Shown one piece after another: positions 7,479-15,453 of a DNA stretch of 32,647 bases. Origin of the DNA: Actinomycetota bacterium (GTDB lineage: Bacteria > Actinomycetota > Thermoleophilia > Gaiellales > Gaiellaceae). The stretch spans positions 1 through 32,647 of the forward strand of contig PLZU01000029.1 of assembly GCA_003152275.1 (NCBI GenBank), written 5' to 3'. Positions within the stretch are counted from its first letter, which is position 1. Each line of letters begins with the position of its first letter. The position numbers and the translations under genes were made by a program. The notes below the pieces were generated by a model. It searched no databases. It was not told where the DNA came from and saw only the letters and a program-made list of their open reading frames with translations.

Positions 7479-10400
7479 CTAGAGCTTCTCGAGCGGCGCG
7501 TAGTCGAGCATGAGTCGGCGCTCGGTGCCGTCGTCGGCAAAGCGCACCGTGACGACACCACCCGGTTCGATGCGAACGACGACGCCCTCGCCGAGAGTCC
7601 CGTGCCGCACGTTGTCTCCCGTCCCGAGCGACGGGACGTCGTCGCGCGACGCAACCTGACTCTGCTTCGGCGCGCCGTAGTTCGACCATGAGGAGGGTTG
7701 CAGCCGCTCACGCTCGACGTGCTGCTCCGGCAGTTCGTCAAGGAAGCGGGACGGCAGGTTGTACGAGCGCCCTCCGTACAGCATCCGCGACGACGCGTGC
7801 AGGAGCGTCAGCCGTTCCATCGCACGCGTCATCCCGACATAACAGAGTCGCCGCTCTTCCTCGACTCCCTGCTCCTCGATCGACCGCGAGTGCGGGAAGA
7901 TCCCCTCCTCCATGCCGATCAGGTAGACGGCGCGGAACTCGAGGCCTTTCGCGTTGTGCAGTGTCATCAACGTGACAAGCGACCCTTCACCGCGAATGGC
8001 GTCCTGGTCGGAGTAGAGCGACACCTCCTGGAGGAATGACGAGAGCGTCGGCTCCGCCGCAGACTCGACCCACTCGCGGGCGAGCGAAACGAGCTCCTGC
8101 AGGTTCTCGATGCGTCCCTGCGCCTCGATCGTGCGCTCAGCCTCGAGCGAATCCATGTACCCCGACTGCTCGAGTACCCGCTCGATCAGCTCGGGAACGT
8201 CGTATTCCTGCGAGGCGGACATGAGTGACTGGATGACCGTTCGGAACGATGCGACAGCTTTCGCCGGCGCCGTGCCGACGCCGGCTGCTTCGGTGCGATC
8301 CATCGCCTCCCAGAGCGACATCTCCGCGTCGTCGGCAAAGGACATCAGCTTGGCGAGCGTCGAGTCGCCGATCCCCCGCCGCGGCCGGTTCGCGCTCCGC
8401 AAGAGCGACACCGCGTCGTACGGGTTGTCGATCACCTGGAGATACGCGACGAGATCCTTGATCTCCGCGCGCTCGTAGAAGCGCGGGCCGCCGATCACCT
8501 GGTATGCAACGCCCTGCCGGACGAGCACGTCCTCGAGCACGCGGCTCTGTGCGTTTGTCCGGTAGAAGACTGCGACCTCGCTGCCGTTGAAGCCTTCTTC
8601 GACGAGCCTCGCGATCTCCGCGGCAACGTAACGCGCTTCGGAGTGCTCGTCCTCCACCTCGACGACGCGCACAGGATCGCCGTCGCCGAGCTCCGACCAG
8701 AGGTTCTTCGGCTTGCGCTCGCGGTTGTGCGAGATGACGCCGTTCGCGGCCTCGAGGATCGAGTTTGTCGAGCGGTAGTTCTGCTCGAGCGCGATCGTCT
8801 TCGCGCCCGGGAAGTCGCGCTCGAACTCGAGCACGTTGCGGATGTCTGCGCCCCGGAACGCGTAGATCGAGTTGTGGGTGACGATCCCATCGGCGATGAA
8901 GTTGTGCGTACGTTCGACGTCGAGGTCGTAGACGGGGGCTTCGAGCTCGACCGGCTCGATCCGCTCAACGAGATCGAACTCGCCGTGTTCATCGACCATC
9001 ACCATTCCCGGCCTCACCGCCGACGCCGGCATAAAGGGAAGCGAGTTGCGCTCCTTGCCGACCCCGTCCGTCGGCGCCGCCAGGCGAGCCGTTAGTCGCA
9101 CGTTCGCTCCCGTTACACGCTTCAGCTCCACCGCAGCTTTCGCCACGCGACCGAAGTCAGCGGCTGCGGTCTCGACACGCCATCCTGTCGACCCTCGGTA
9201 CGCGGGGCGAACGGAGAAGCCTGCGCCCGCCACCGCGCGGCGTCCGGCCTCGTCATAGCCAAAGAGAGCGATTCGATGGAGAGGGCCCCCGCCGCGGCTG
9301 TCACCGCAGAGGCAGACGTTCACGCGCCTGCGCGTACGGACACCGTTCGTCGTCGTTGCTGCAACGAAATGCGGATGGGCGAAACTCAACCCCTGGTCTT
9401 GAAGGAGTTGCCGCCCGCCCGCCTCCGTGTAGAGGTTGTCGAAGAGATCGTCAATAACCCGCTGGTCTCCCACGACTGTTGTACTCCCTACCCGTTTCCC
9501 GGACTTGCGCGCAACGAACGGAATCGTCGGGACTCTGTATTGCAGCGAGAGCATCATCTCCTGCACCCGTGCGTCTGCCTCGCTCGCATGGACCGCAATT
9601 ACCCACGTTGCGTCGGCGTGCTCTTGCGTCATCCGCATCGCCGGGCCCGGCAGCGATTGCCCATGGCGATTGGTGTACGTTCTCGATGTGCCAAGCCGGT
9701 AGCCGACGTCGGCCTTCCACATCAAATACGTCATGTGGAGCTGTGGAGTACGCCCCACTTTGAAGCCGGCGAAATGCGTGTGTTCGGGAGTAGAGACGAT
9801 CCGGCGTCCGGAGGCCAGCGTGATCGCGACTCCTGCACCGCCTAGCGAGGCGTGCGTCCGCAGGACACGCGCAGGCCCAAAGCGGCCGCTTCCGTAGCAC
9901 GAGAGGAGGGCATCTCCCTCGGCGACCGCCTCGATCGGCTTCTTCGAGCCGTCGGCCATCGTCACCAGAGTCCCCTCAACGAGGCACTGATCCGGATCTC
10001 CGACAGCAAAAACGTTCGAGTGCTTCGTAGCGAGCAGTTGCAGGAAGCGGTACTGCGCATGGTTCGTATCCTGGTACTCGTCGACGAGCAGGTAGCGGAA
10101 CGCGCTCTGCCACTTCTCCTGCGCTTCGGGGAAGCGCTCGAGCACATCGACGGTGAGATAGAGCATGTCGTCGAAGTCGACGGCGTTCGAGTTGAACATC
10201 TTCGTCTGGTAGAGCTTGTAGACGTCTGCGACGGTCTGGTCGTAGAAGCTCGCTACGCGGCTCGCGTAGTCGTCGGGGCCGATCAGCTGGTTCTTCGCGT
10301 TCGAGATCTGCGAGTGGATGCCGCGCGGGGTGAAGCGCTTCGGGTCGCGTTCGAGATCCTCGAGGCATTGCTTCGTGAGCCGCAACTGGTCGGCGGTGTC

Positions 10401-10751
10401 GTAGATCGTGAAATTGGAGCGGTAGCCGAGCCGCGGCGCCTCGCGGCGCAGGATGCGCCCGCAGGCGGCGTGAAACGTCATCACCCAGGATGCGCGTGCA
10501 GGAGGCCCGACGAGATCCTCGACTCGCTCGCGCATCTCCGCCGCCGCCTTGTTCGTGAAGGTGATCGCGAGGATCTCAGGCGGCTTCACGCCAACCGCTG
10601 CGAGCAGGTGCGCGATGCGGCGCGTGAGGACGCGCGTCTTCCCCGAGCCCGCGCCGGCAATCACGAGCACAGGCCCCTCGGTCGTCAGCACGGCCTCCCG
10701 CTGTGCCGGATTCAGGTCTGCGAGGTACGTCTCCGGCGTTGTTGCGGCCAC
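7479..10751 (-). CDS. pcrA: PcrA/UvrD-family ATP-dependent DNA helicase, interrupted by an intein
   Basis: A superfamily 1A 3'-5' DNA helicase acting in repair and replication-conflict resolution. The 1090-residue precursor contains a 372-residue intein, leaving a 718-residue mature protein, the normal PcrA size. Visible motifs are Walker A GAGSGKT (about residues 33-39), motif II DEYQD (224-228), motif III GDPDQ/SIYAFRGAD split exactly by the intein, motif IV QNYRSTNS (about 657-664), motif V TLMTLHNAKGLEF and motif VI YVGMTRAMERL. The C-terminus is the Tudor-like tail typical of PcrA (GEGVVVRIEPGGVVTVRFAD). GTG 10751 was chosen because the family N-terminus (YLADLNPAQREAV) follows it and a TACGAT box lies 7 bases upstream. 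The frame is open further upstream, but that stretch runs into the divergent gene and is not family-like. Confidence 0.93.
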   Translation of the reverse strand: MAATTPETYLADLNPAQREAVLTTEGPVLVIAGAGSGKTRVLTRRIAHLLAAVGVKPPEILAITFTNKAAAEMRERVEDLVGPPARASWVMTFHAACGRILRREAPRLGYRSNFTIYDTADQLRLTKQCLEDLERDPKRFTPRGIHSQISNAKNQLIGPDDYASRVASFYDQTVADVYKLYQTKMFNSNAVDFDDMLYLTVDVLERFPEAQEKWQSAFRYLLVDEYQDTNHAQYRFLQLLATKHSNVFAVGDPDQCLVEGTLVTMADGSKKPIEAVAEGDALLSCYGSGRFGPARVLRTHASLGGAGVAITLASGRRIVSTPEHTHFAGFKVGRTPQLHMTYLMWKADVGYRLGTSRTYTNRHGQSLPGPAMRMTQEHADATWVIAVHASEADARVQEMMLSLQYRVPTIPFVARKSGKRVGSTTVVGDQRVIDDLFDNLYTEAGGRQLLQDQGLSFAHPHFVAATTTNGVRTRRRVNVCLCGDSRGGGPLHRIALFGYDEAGRRAVAGAGFSVRPAYRGSTGWRVETAAADFGRVAKAAVELKRVTGANVRLTARLAAPTDGVGKERNSLPFMPASAVRPGMVMVDEHGEFDLVERIEPVELEAPVYDLDVERTHNFIADGIVTHNSIYAFRGADIRNVLEFERDFPGAKTIALEQNYRSTNSILEAANGVISHNRERKPKNLWSELGDGDPVRVVEVEDEHSEARYVAAEIARLVEEGFNGSEVAVFYRTNAQSRVLEDVLVRQGVAYQVIGGPRFYERAEIKDLVAYLQVIDNPYDAVSLLRSANRPRRGIGDSTLAKLMSFADDAEMSLWEAMDRTEAAGVGTAPAKAVASFRTVIQSLMSASQEYDVPELIERVLEQSGYMDSLEAERTIEAQGRIENLQELVSLAREWVESAAEPTLSSFLQEVSLYSDQDAIRGEGSLVTLMTLHNAKGLEFRAVYLIGMEEGIFPHSRSIEEQGVEEERRLCYVGMTRAMERLTLLHASSRMLYGGRSYNLPSRFLDELPEQHVERERLQPSSWSNYGAPKQSQVASRDDVPSLGTGDNVRHGTLGEGVVVRIEPGGVVTVRFADDGTERRLMLDYAPLEKL
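8871..9986 (-). other. Intein within PcrA (372 residues)
   Basis: An in-frame insertion that removes itself from the helicase by protein splicing. It begins with Cys1 (CLVEGTLVTMADGS, block A), has block B TPEH in GRRIVSTPEHTHF, block F VYDLDVERTHNFIADG, and ends VTHN followed by the +1 Ser of the host motif (SIYAFRGAD). All splicing residues are present: N-terminal Cys, block B Thr and His, penultimate His, terminal Asn, +1 Ser. It should therefore be active. The roughly 230 residues between blocks B and F form an extra domain (it includes HADATWVIAVHASEAD and LQYRVPTIPF) with no recognisable LAGLIDADG motif. It may be a degenerate or unusual homing endonuclease region. Insertion at helicase motif III, a nearly invariant site, is typical of inteins. 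Confidence 0.93.
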
Positions 10752-10758
10752 GCTTTCG

Positions 10759-10764
10759 ATCGTA
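10759..10764 (-). promoter_or_regulatory. -10 box for pcrA (leaderless type)
   Basis: TACGAT on the minus strand ends 7 bases before GTG 10751, which supports that start codon. Confidence 0.45.
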
Positions 10765-10795
10765 GCGGCGGCCCTGGTGGTCGCTTTCCACAGCC

Positions 10796-11454
10796 GTGTC
10801 TTGTCTAGCCTCGTACTCTCGTGACGGTCCACTCGATCGCGGGGAGCACGAGCTCGTCTGGCAGGCGGAGCTCTTCGCGTCCATCGAGCAGGAGGGCTTC
10901 CGCGTCGCGGCGCCGCTCCCGCACGCCGTCGACGGCTGGACGGCAGCGCCATACCTCGACGGACGCCACGAGCCCGGGCGTTGGCGCGACATCATCGCGG
11001 TCGGCGAACAGTTCCACGCCGCGCTCGCCGACGCGCCGCGCCCGACGTGATCACCGACGCGCGAACGAGCCCGTGGGAGATCGGGGATCGCGTCGCCTGG
11101 GGCGAGCGGCCCTACGACGGGATCGACGACCTACTCGCCGCACTCGCGCCGGTTGACGCGCCCTCGCAGCTCATCCACGGCGACCTCACCTGCAACGTCC
11201 TCTTCCACGATGAGCTCCCGCCGGCGATCATCGACTTCGCCCCGTACTGGCGGCCGGCGGAGTACGCCACCGCGATCGTCCTCACCGACGCGTTCCTCTG
11301 GGAGAGTGCGCCCGAGGATCTCCTCGACGAAGCACATCCGCAGTACCTCCTGCGCGCGCTGATCTACCGCGGCGTGACGAGCATCGAGTCCGGCACCGAG
11401 TGGCGCCCGACGATCGCGCTCGCTCGTAGAATCGCGGGGTGCGGGTCGCGCTGA
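10796..11454 (+). pseudogene. Degraded aminoglycoside-phosphotransferase-like protein (truncated and frameshifted)
   Basis: Two reading frames together encode one actinobacterial phosphotransferase-like protein of the type annotated as TIGR02569. The first frame runs to a stop near 11050 and carries EGFRVAAPL, DGWTAAPYLDG and VGEQFHAALADAPRP. The second continues at about 11046 with DVITDARTSPWEIGDRVAWGE, the kinase signature HGDLTCNVLF, the metal-binding IDFAPYWRP and YLLRALIYR. One missing base (a -1 shift) at 11040-11048 would restore a single frame. The N-terminal part with the nucleotide-binding strand pair (about 40 residues in the family) is missing, and the space upstream is occupied by the pcrA promoter. 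So the gene is 5'-truncated even if the shift were a sequencing error. Its 3' end overlaps the start of the LLM oxidoreductase by 16 bases. Confidence 0.7.
11427..11432 (+). promoter_or_regulatory. -10 box for the LLM oxidoreductase (leaderless type)
   Basis: TAGAAT ends 6 bases before GTG 11439. It sits inside the 3' end of the degraded phosphotransferase, so the oxidoreductase does not depend on that gene for transcription. Confidence 0.5.
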
Positions 11455-12377
11455 TGATCGAAGGCCAGGAGGGCGTTTCCTGGGAGCAGTGGTGCGCGCT
11501 GGCGGATGCTTGCGAAGAGCACGGCGTCGAGACGCTCTTTCGCTCCGACCATTACATCTCGCAGTCGGACGAGAGCGGCAACGTAGCGCACGATGCCTGG
11601 ACGATCCTCGCCGGCCTGGCCGCCCGCACGACCACCCTCCGCTTCGGCACACTCGTCTCGCCGGCAACGTTCCGCCTGCCCGGCTTGCTCGCGAACGCGG
11701 TTGCGACCGTCGATCACATCTCGGGCGGCCGGATTGAGCTCGGCCTCGGCGCCGGCTGGATGGAGCGCGAGCACCGTGCCTACGGCTTCCCGTTTCCGGA
11801 CACTGCAACGCGGCTCGCGATGTTCGCCGAGCAGATCGAGATCGTGTACCGGCTCTGGACCGAGGAACGCGTCGACTTTCGCGGCACGCACTACACCCTC
11901 GAAGATGCGCCTGCGCAGCCGAAGCCCGTGCAGCAGCCGCACCCGCCCCTGCTCGTCGGCGGCAGCGGCACGCGCGGCACCGCCGAGCCCGCCGCGCGCT
12001 TCGCCGACGAGTACAACACGCCCTTCGCCTCGCCGGAAGACTTCGCACGGATCCGCGCGAAGGTGAAGCGCGCCTGCGAGAGCACCGGACGCACGTTGCG
12101 CTACTCGACGATGACAGGCTGCCTGATCGGCGAGACCCGCGCCGACGCCCTCGGGCGGGCGCGACAGCTCTACGACCGCGTCCCACGCGAGCCCCGCTTC
12201 GACGACTGGCTCGACGCGTACTCGCAACGCGCCGTCATCGGCTCGGTCGCTGAGGTCGCTGAGCGGCTGCGCGAGTACGAGCGCGCCGGCTGCGAACGCG
12301 TCATGCTGCAGCACCTCCTCCACGCCGACCTCGAGCCGGTGCGGCTGATCGGAGCGCTAGGGCAAGAGCTCGTCTAG
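11439..12377 (+). CDS. LLM-class (luciferase-like) F420-dependent oxidoreductase
   Basis: A 312-residue TIM-barrel flavin/F420 oxidoreductase. Family landmarks are the N-terminal strand RVALMIEGQEG, FRSDHY near residue 35, the barrel segment VDHISGGRIELGLGAGWMEREH, and the C-terminal region VIGSVAEVAERLREYERAGCERVMLQ, common to this class. In actinobacteria members of this subgroup usually take hydride from reduced F420. The substrate cannot be read from the sequence, and FMN use is possible. It starts at GTG 11439 directly after a TAGAAT box. Its last 21 bases overlap the convergent membrane-protein gene, leaving no room for a separate terminator. Confidence 0.88.
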   Translation: MRVALMIEGQEGVSWEQWCALADACEEHGVETLFRSDHYISQSDESGNVAHDAWTILAGLAARTTTLRFGTLVSPATFRLPGLLANAVATVDHISGGRIELGLGAGWMEREHRAYGFPFPDTATRLAMFAEQIEIVYRLWTEERVDFRGTHYTLEDAPAQPKPVQQPHPPLLVGGSGTRGTAEPAARFADEYNTPFASPEDFARIRAKVKRACESTGRTLRYSTMTGCLIGETRADALGRARQLYDRVPREPRFDDWLDAYSQRAVIGSVAEVAERLREYERAGCERVMLQHLLHADLEPVRLIGALGQELV

Positions 12378-12740
12378 GTCGATCCGGCGCCACTCGACGC
12401 GGCGCGTCCAGATCCGCTGCTTCGGGAAGAAGCCGCTGAGCGCGCTCTTCGTCATCGACGCCGCGATCACCGACACGAAGAAATTCGCCCAGTGCGGCAG
12501 GCCGATGTCGTCGAACAGGATCGCGTAGCCGGCGGCCGCCCCGGGCCAGATCGCCTTGTAGAGCGCTTTGTCGAGCCGGCCCCGGATGACTGCCCCGAGC
12601 ACCCGGCCGGCGCCCATGGCGATGAAGAACGCGAGAAAGCCGAGCCAGAACGTGTGTGTCCGGTTTCCAGTCACCACGGCGGCCACGATGGCCAACGCGA
12701 AGGTGATCGGGCGAAGCAGGGCTGCCACCGTCCACCGCAT
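12357..12740 (-). CDS. Small integral membrane protein of unknown function
   Basis: A 127-residue protein with about three or four hydrophobic segments (for example ALLRPITFALAIVAAVV near residues 7-23 and TFWLGFLAFFIAMGAGRVLGA near 30-50). A basic tail follows (FFPKQRIWTRRVEWRRIDL). I do not recognise the family. Start ATG 12740 sits 6 bases after a TAAAGT box. It converges on the LLM oxidoreductase with a 21-base overlap and lies downstream of the cinA end on the same strand, from which its own promoter separates it. Confidence 0.65.
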   Translation of the reverse strand: MRWTVAALLRPITFALAIVAAVVTGNRTHTFWLGFLAFFIAMGAGRVLGAVIRGRLDKALYKAIWPGAAAGYAILFDDIGLPHWANFFVSVIAASMTKSALSGFFPKQRIWTRRVEWRRIDLDELLP

Positions 12741-12746
12741 AGGTCA

Positions 12747-12752
12747 ACTTTA
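12747..12752 (-). promoter_or_regulatory. -10 box for the small membrane protein (leaderless type)
   Basis: TAAAGT on the minus strand ends 6 bases before ATG 12740. Confidence 0.45.
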
Positions 12753-12796
12753 CGCGGAGATCGTGGGCGAGAGTGGAACCACCCGTCTGGAGACTT

Positions 12797-13510
12797 TCAC
12801 CGACCGCGCTCTTCGAGCGCTGACTCGAGCCACCATGAGGCTTCGCGCAGCTCGTCCGCGTCGCTCGACTTCACGACGACCTCGACGGTGGGGCCGTCGG
12901 GGCCGAACGTCGGGTACGAGCCGACGAGCACGCCCGGCCAGCGTTTCCCCGCCTCGCTGAGCGCAGGCGCGATCACGCTCTCTCGCGTGCGGTAGGTGCG
13001 GCGCCACGAGCCGATCGGGCTGCCCCGGCGGAACTCCTCGGCGATCGAGTCGAACATCGCTTCCATCTCGGATGGGAGACCCGGCAGTACGTAGACATTC
13101 TCGATCGCGAAACCGGGCGCGCCACCGAGCGGATTCGCGATCGGACGCGCGCCGCGCGGGAGCGCCGCCCAACGCGCCGCGTACTCGGGGTCGCCGGCGA
13201 AGCGCGCGCGCAAGTCGGCGGCGAGCTCGGCAACCTCTTCCTGGGGCACGTCGAATGTGTACGCGAGCGCTTCACGCGTCAGATCGTCGGGCGTTCCGCC
13301 TAGCCCGCCGGTGACGATGAAGAAGTCGACCCGCGGCGCCTCGCGGCGAATCAGCTCCGCGATCGCCTCTATCTCATCCGGGACGGCAACGAGCAGGCGC
13401 GTCTCAACCCCAAGCGGCGCGAGCCGCTTCGCGAGCCAGGAGCCGTTCGTGTTCGGCACGTCGCCCGAAACGAGCTCGTTGCCAATCGTGAGGATCGCTG
13501 CTGTCGCCAC
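12797..13510 (-). CDS. CinA N-terminal-type (molybdopterin-binding fold) protein
   Basis: A 237-residue protein matching the N-terminal (COG1058, MoaB/MogA-fold) half of CinA: ILTIGNELVSGDVPNTNGSWLAKRL, then VTGGLGGTPDDLTREAL, then VYVLPGLPSEMEAMF. The C-terminal nicotinamide-nucleotide amidase domain (PncC) of full-length CinA (about 410 residues) is absent. In characterised CinA the N-terminal domain is an ADP-ribose pyrophosphatase. Whether this stand-alone copy does that is not known. GTG 13510 directly follows the TAG of the upstream frameshifted ORF, so it is translated as the last gene of the cobalamin operon or from read-through of it. A link to cofactor or nucleotide salvage is only suggestive. 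Confidence 0.85.
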   Translation of the reverse strand: MATAAILTIGNELVSGDVPNTNGSWLAKRLAPLGVETRLLVAVPDEIEAIAELIRREAPRVDFFIVTGGLGGTPDDLTREALAYTFDVPQEEVAELAADLRARFAGDPEYAARWAALPRGARPIANPLGGAPGFAIENVYVLPGLPSEMEAMFDSIAEEFRRGSPIGSWRRTYRTRESVIAPALSEAGKRWPGVLVGSYPTFGPDGPTVEVVVKSSDADELREASWWLESALEERGR

Positions 13511-14012
13511 CTACAGCTCGATAGTACGGCCGAGCACGCGACAGGCCCACGGGAGCGCGATCTCGAGCTGCGCGAGCTGGAAGCCACGCACTCCCGGCGC
13601 GCCCTCGGGCGGCGGCAGTCCCGCGAGCGCCGCGAAAAACCCTGCGACATACACGGCGAATCCGAGCTGCCGAGCCTCGCACTCGAGGGCGGGCCACAAC
13701 TGGATGCGTTCGGTGTCGACCCGTGGCTCCAGTCGAAGATGACCGCACGACCGTCCCCTCCGACCGGCGTCGTCTCCCAGCCGTCGACGAGCGCTGGGAG
13801 CGCCTCCTCGAGCCACGCCTGCGAAACGAACCCGAGGCGGAGAAACGGCTCCGGATCTCGAGCGACCGCCGGATCAGAAACGCGCGGCTGCCGTCGTCCA
13901 GCTCGACGATCCAGTGCTCGTTCACGGACCAGCCGCCGCTCGTCACGCGCGTCCATGCCGCCGCTGCGGAGCCGAGGATGCGCTCCGCACTTGCGACCGC
14001 GTCAGGCTTCAC
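13511..14012 (-). pseudogene. Frameshifted ORF, possibly a degraded phosphotransferase-like protein
   Basis: Three successive minus-strand frames make one continuous protein of about 165 residues. Frame one, from GTG 14012, has AVASAERILGSAAAAWTRV, NEHWIVELDDGSRAFLIRR. Frame two, from about 13865, has PFLRLGFVSQAWLEEALPAL and RAVIFDW. Frame three, from about 13725 to the TAG at 13511, has DTERIQLWPALECEARQLGF and FQLAQLEIALPWACRVLG. Both junctions are explained by one missing base each. The N-terminal part resembles the small lobe of aminoglycoside-phosphotransferase-like kinases, but no HGD catalytic loop is present, so the family call is weak. GTG 14012 overlaps the TGA of the toroid gene (GTGA), and its stop abuts the cinA start, so it once belonged, or still belongs, to the operon. 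Confidence 0.6.
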
Positions 14013-14803
14013 TTCAATGGAAACGATCTTCGCATGAGCGCCGGGAGCGCCTGTGCGCTGACCCAGAGCGGCGTCGTCGCATATTGCGTCGAGTAGCGGA
14101 CGCTGCCATCGGCGCGTTGCAGCTGCTTGAGGTAGCGGAACGCCGCGGCCGGCGGCTTGGCGCCCGCGGCGACGAACGCCTGGATCGCCCAGGCCGTCGA
14201 TTGCGCGTTCGAGCGTCCGCCCGCCTGCAGCGCGAAGCCGCCGTCTGTGGTCTCGCGCGCGCGGATGAACGTGATGCCACGTGTGACCGGCTTGCCTCGC
14301 ACACCCGCGGCGACGAGCGCCTGCACGGCCGCGCTCGTGTCGTCGGTATCTGCGCGCACGCCGCGAATCCAGGGGAAGCCGCCGGTGCTCGCCTGCGCGC
14401 GCAGCATCGTGCTCACGACGGCACCCGCGATGGGCTGGTTCGCTTGGCGCAGCGCGAGCACGCCCCAATACGTCGAGTTCAGCGCCTCGCCGATCGTTCC
14501 GCTCGGATGCACGAGCCCGCGCAGCGAGCCGAGCGCTGCGTCCGACGCTCCGCCTGTCACTGCCTCGGCCATGACGACGAGCTCGAGCTCGGTCGACGTC
14601 AGCCCTGACTCGTGCGCCAGCAGGTAGGTGCGCGTCGCAGCCGAAGTCTGAGCGCCCGCCGCGCGTAGCGCAAGGACTGCAGTCGCCGTCAGCGCAACGG
14701 TCGACTGGCTGCTCGGCTCCGCGTAACCGCCGTCAGGCTGCACGCGGCCCTGGACGAACGACAGCACGCTCGCAACCGCGAGCACGGCGACCTTCACGCC
14801 CAT
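14009..14803 (-). CDS. Alpha/alpha-toroid protein (prenyltransferase/squalene-cyclase repeats), candidate B12-binding alpha domain
   Basis: A 264-residue protein made of helix-pair repeats, each with a Q/ADGG-type turn: QPDGGYAEPSSQSTVAL, STGGFPWIRGVRADTDDTSA, TTDGGFALQAGGRSNAQSTA and RADGSVRYSTQ. It is too short for a triterpene cyclase and has no DxDD acid motif. The same alpha6/alpha6 fold forms the N-terminal, cobalamin-binding domain of animal intrinsic factor and transcobalamin. Its end, AQALPALMRRSF, resembles the end of that domain in intrinsic factor (AQVLPALMGKTF, recalled, not searched). The hydrophobic N-terminus (MGVKVAVLAVASVLSFVQG) is probably a signal peptide, but could be the first helix. 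Start ATG 14803 overlaps the ECF S-component stop by 10 bases. Sitting in a cobalamin-riboswitch operon, it is probably an extracellular B12-binding component. Confidence 0.7.
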   Translation of the reverse strand: MGVKVAVLAVASVLSFVQGRVQPDGGYAEPSSQSTVALTATAVLALRAAGAQTSAATRTYLLAHESGLTSTELELVVMAEAVTGGASDAALGSLRGLVHPSGTIGEALNSTYWGVLALRQANQPIAGAVVSTMLRAQASTGGFPWIRGVRADTDDTSAAVQALVAAGVRGKPVTRGITFIRARETTDGGFALQAGGRSNAQSTAWAIQAFVAAGAKPPAAAFRYLKQLQRADGSVRYSTQYATTPLWVSAQALPALMRRSFPLK

Positions 14804-15453
14804 ACGATTTCCGTCTTCAGCCTCTTGCCGTAGCGCTCCAGCATTCGCCGCAGTTCCGGCCCCACCGCGAGGGCGAGCGCAAGGTTGCCGCTCGCGTGCG
14901 CGACGTCGAACGGCAGGCCGGCCGCTTGACGGGCGATGAACGACGCCCAGTTGTGCGGAGCGAACGCGTACCAGTTCCACAGATCGAGCACGAAGCCGTA
15001 CGCGAAGCCGAGGATGCAGCAGGCGACCGCGAGCGAGATGCGCCGCCGTAGCAGCGGGGCAAGCAACGCGCCCGCGGCGCCGCAGCCGCCCCACGCGAGC
15101 ATCTGCCACGGCGTCCAGAGACCCTGCCCGAGGAAGAAATTCGAGACGAACGCCGCCGTCGCCCCGACACCGATCCCCGCGCGCATACCGAGAGCAACGC
15201 CACTAATCACGGCGAGGTCGGTGACGGGCTGCACGTCAGGTATCGGCGCGAGCAAGACGCGGCCCGCTGCGGCCGCCGCCGCAAGTGTCGCGATCACCGC
15301 GATCTCCTTTGCGGAGTCGGGGCCGCCGTCGAGCCAGGCGGCCGCTCCCGCGAGTAGCGCGGCTGCCGCGAGGAAGAGCGCGAGCGCCGATGCATGGGTT
15401 GCGAACGCCACCCCCGCGGACGCGCAGAGCACGATTAGAAAGACGCTACGCAA
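14794..15453 (-). CDS. ECF transporter substrate-binding (S) component, probably cobalamin-specific
   Basis: A 219-residue integral membrane protein with about six helices. It carries the S-component hallmark VQPVTDLAVISGVALGMRAG and SNFFLGQGLWTPWQMLAW, a pattern I associate with the CbrT-like group of ECF S components. It should bind the vitamin in the membrane and dock on the T subunit. Specificity for cobalamin or a precursor is inferred from the adenosylcobalamin riboswitch controlling the operon. The start is TTG 15453, overlapping the ATPase stop by 8 bases, with GGGAG about 8 bases upstream. Later GTG codons would cut into the first helix. The adjacent A and T genes make a complete dedicated (group I) transporter. 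Confidence 0.85.
   Translation of the reverse strand: MRSVFLIVLCASAGVAFATHASALALFLAAAALLAGAAAWLDGGPDSAKEIAVIATLAAAAAAGRVLLAPIPDVQPVTDLAVISGVALGMRAGIGVGATAAFVSNFFLGQGLWTPWQMLAWGGCGAAGALLAPLLRRRISLAVACCILGFAYGFVLDLWNWYAFAPHNWASFIARQAAGLPFDVAHASGNLALALAVGPELRRMLERYGKRLKTEIVWA

Noticed and set aside
6844-7689. N-terminal extension of the 307-residue exported protein's frame
   Set aside because: It overlaps the first exported-protein gene and the end of pcrA in other frames. The signal peptide and AGGAGG site place the start at 6843.
8871-9986. Treating the helicase interruption as a homing endonuclease gene of LAGLIDADG type
   Set aside because: The splicing blocks are clear but no LAGLIDADG or HNH motif can be read, so only the intein is claimed.
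14009-14803. Squalene-hopene cyclase or prenyltransferase enzyme
   Set aside because: At 264 residues it is far too short, has no DxDD motif, and sits in a cobalamin transport operon.
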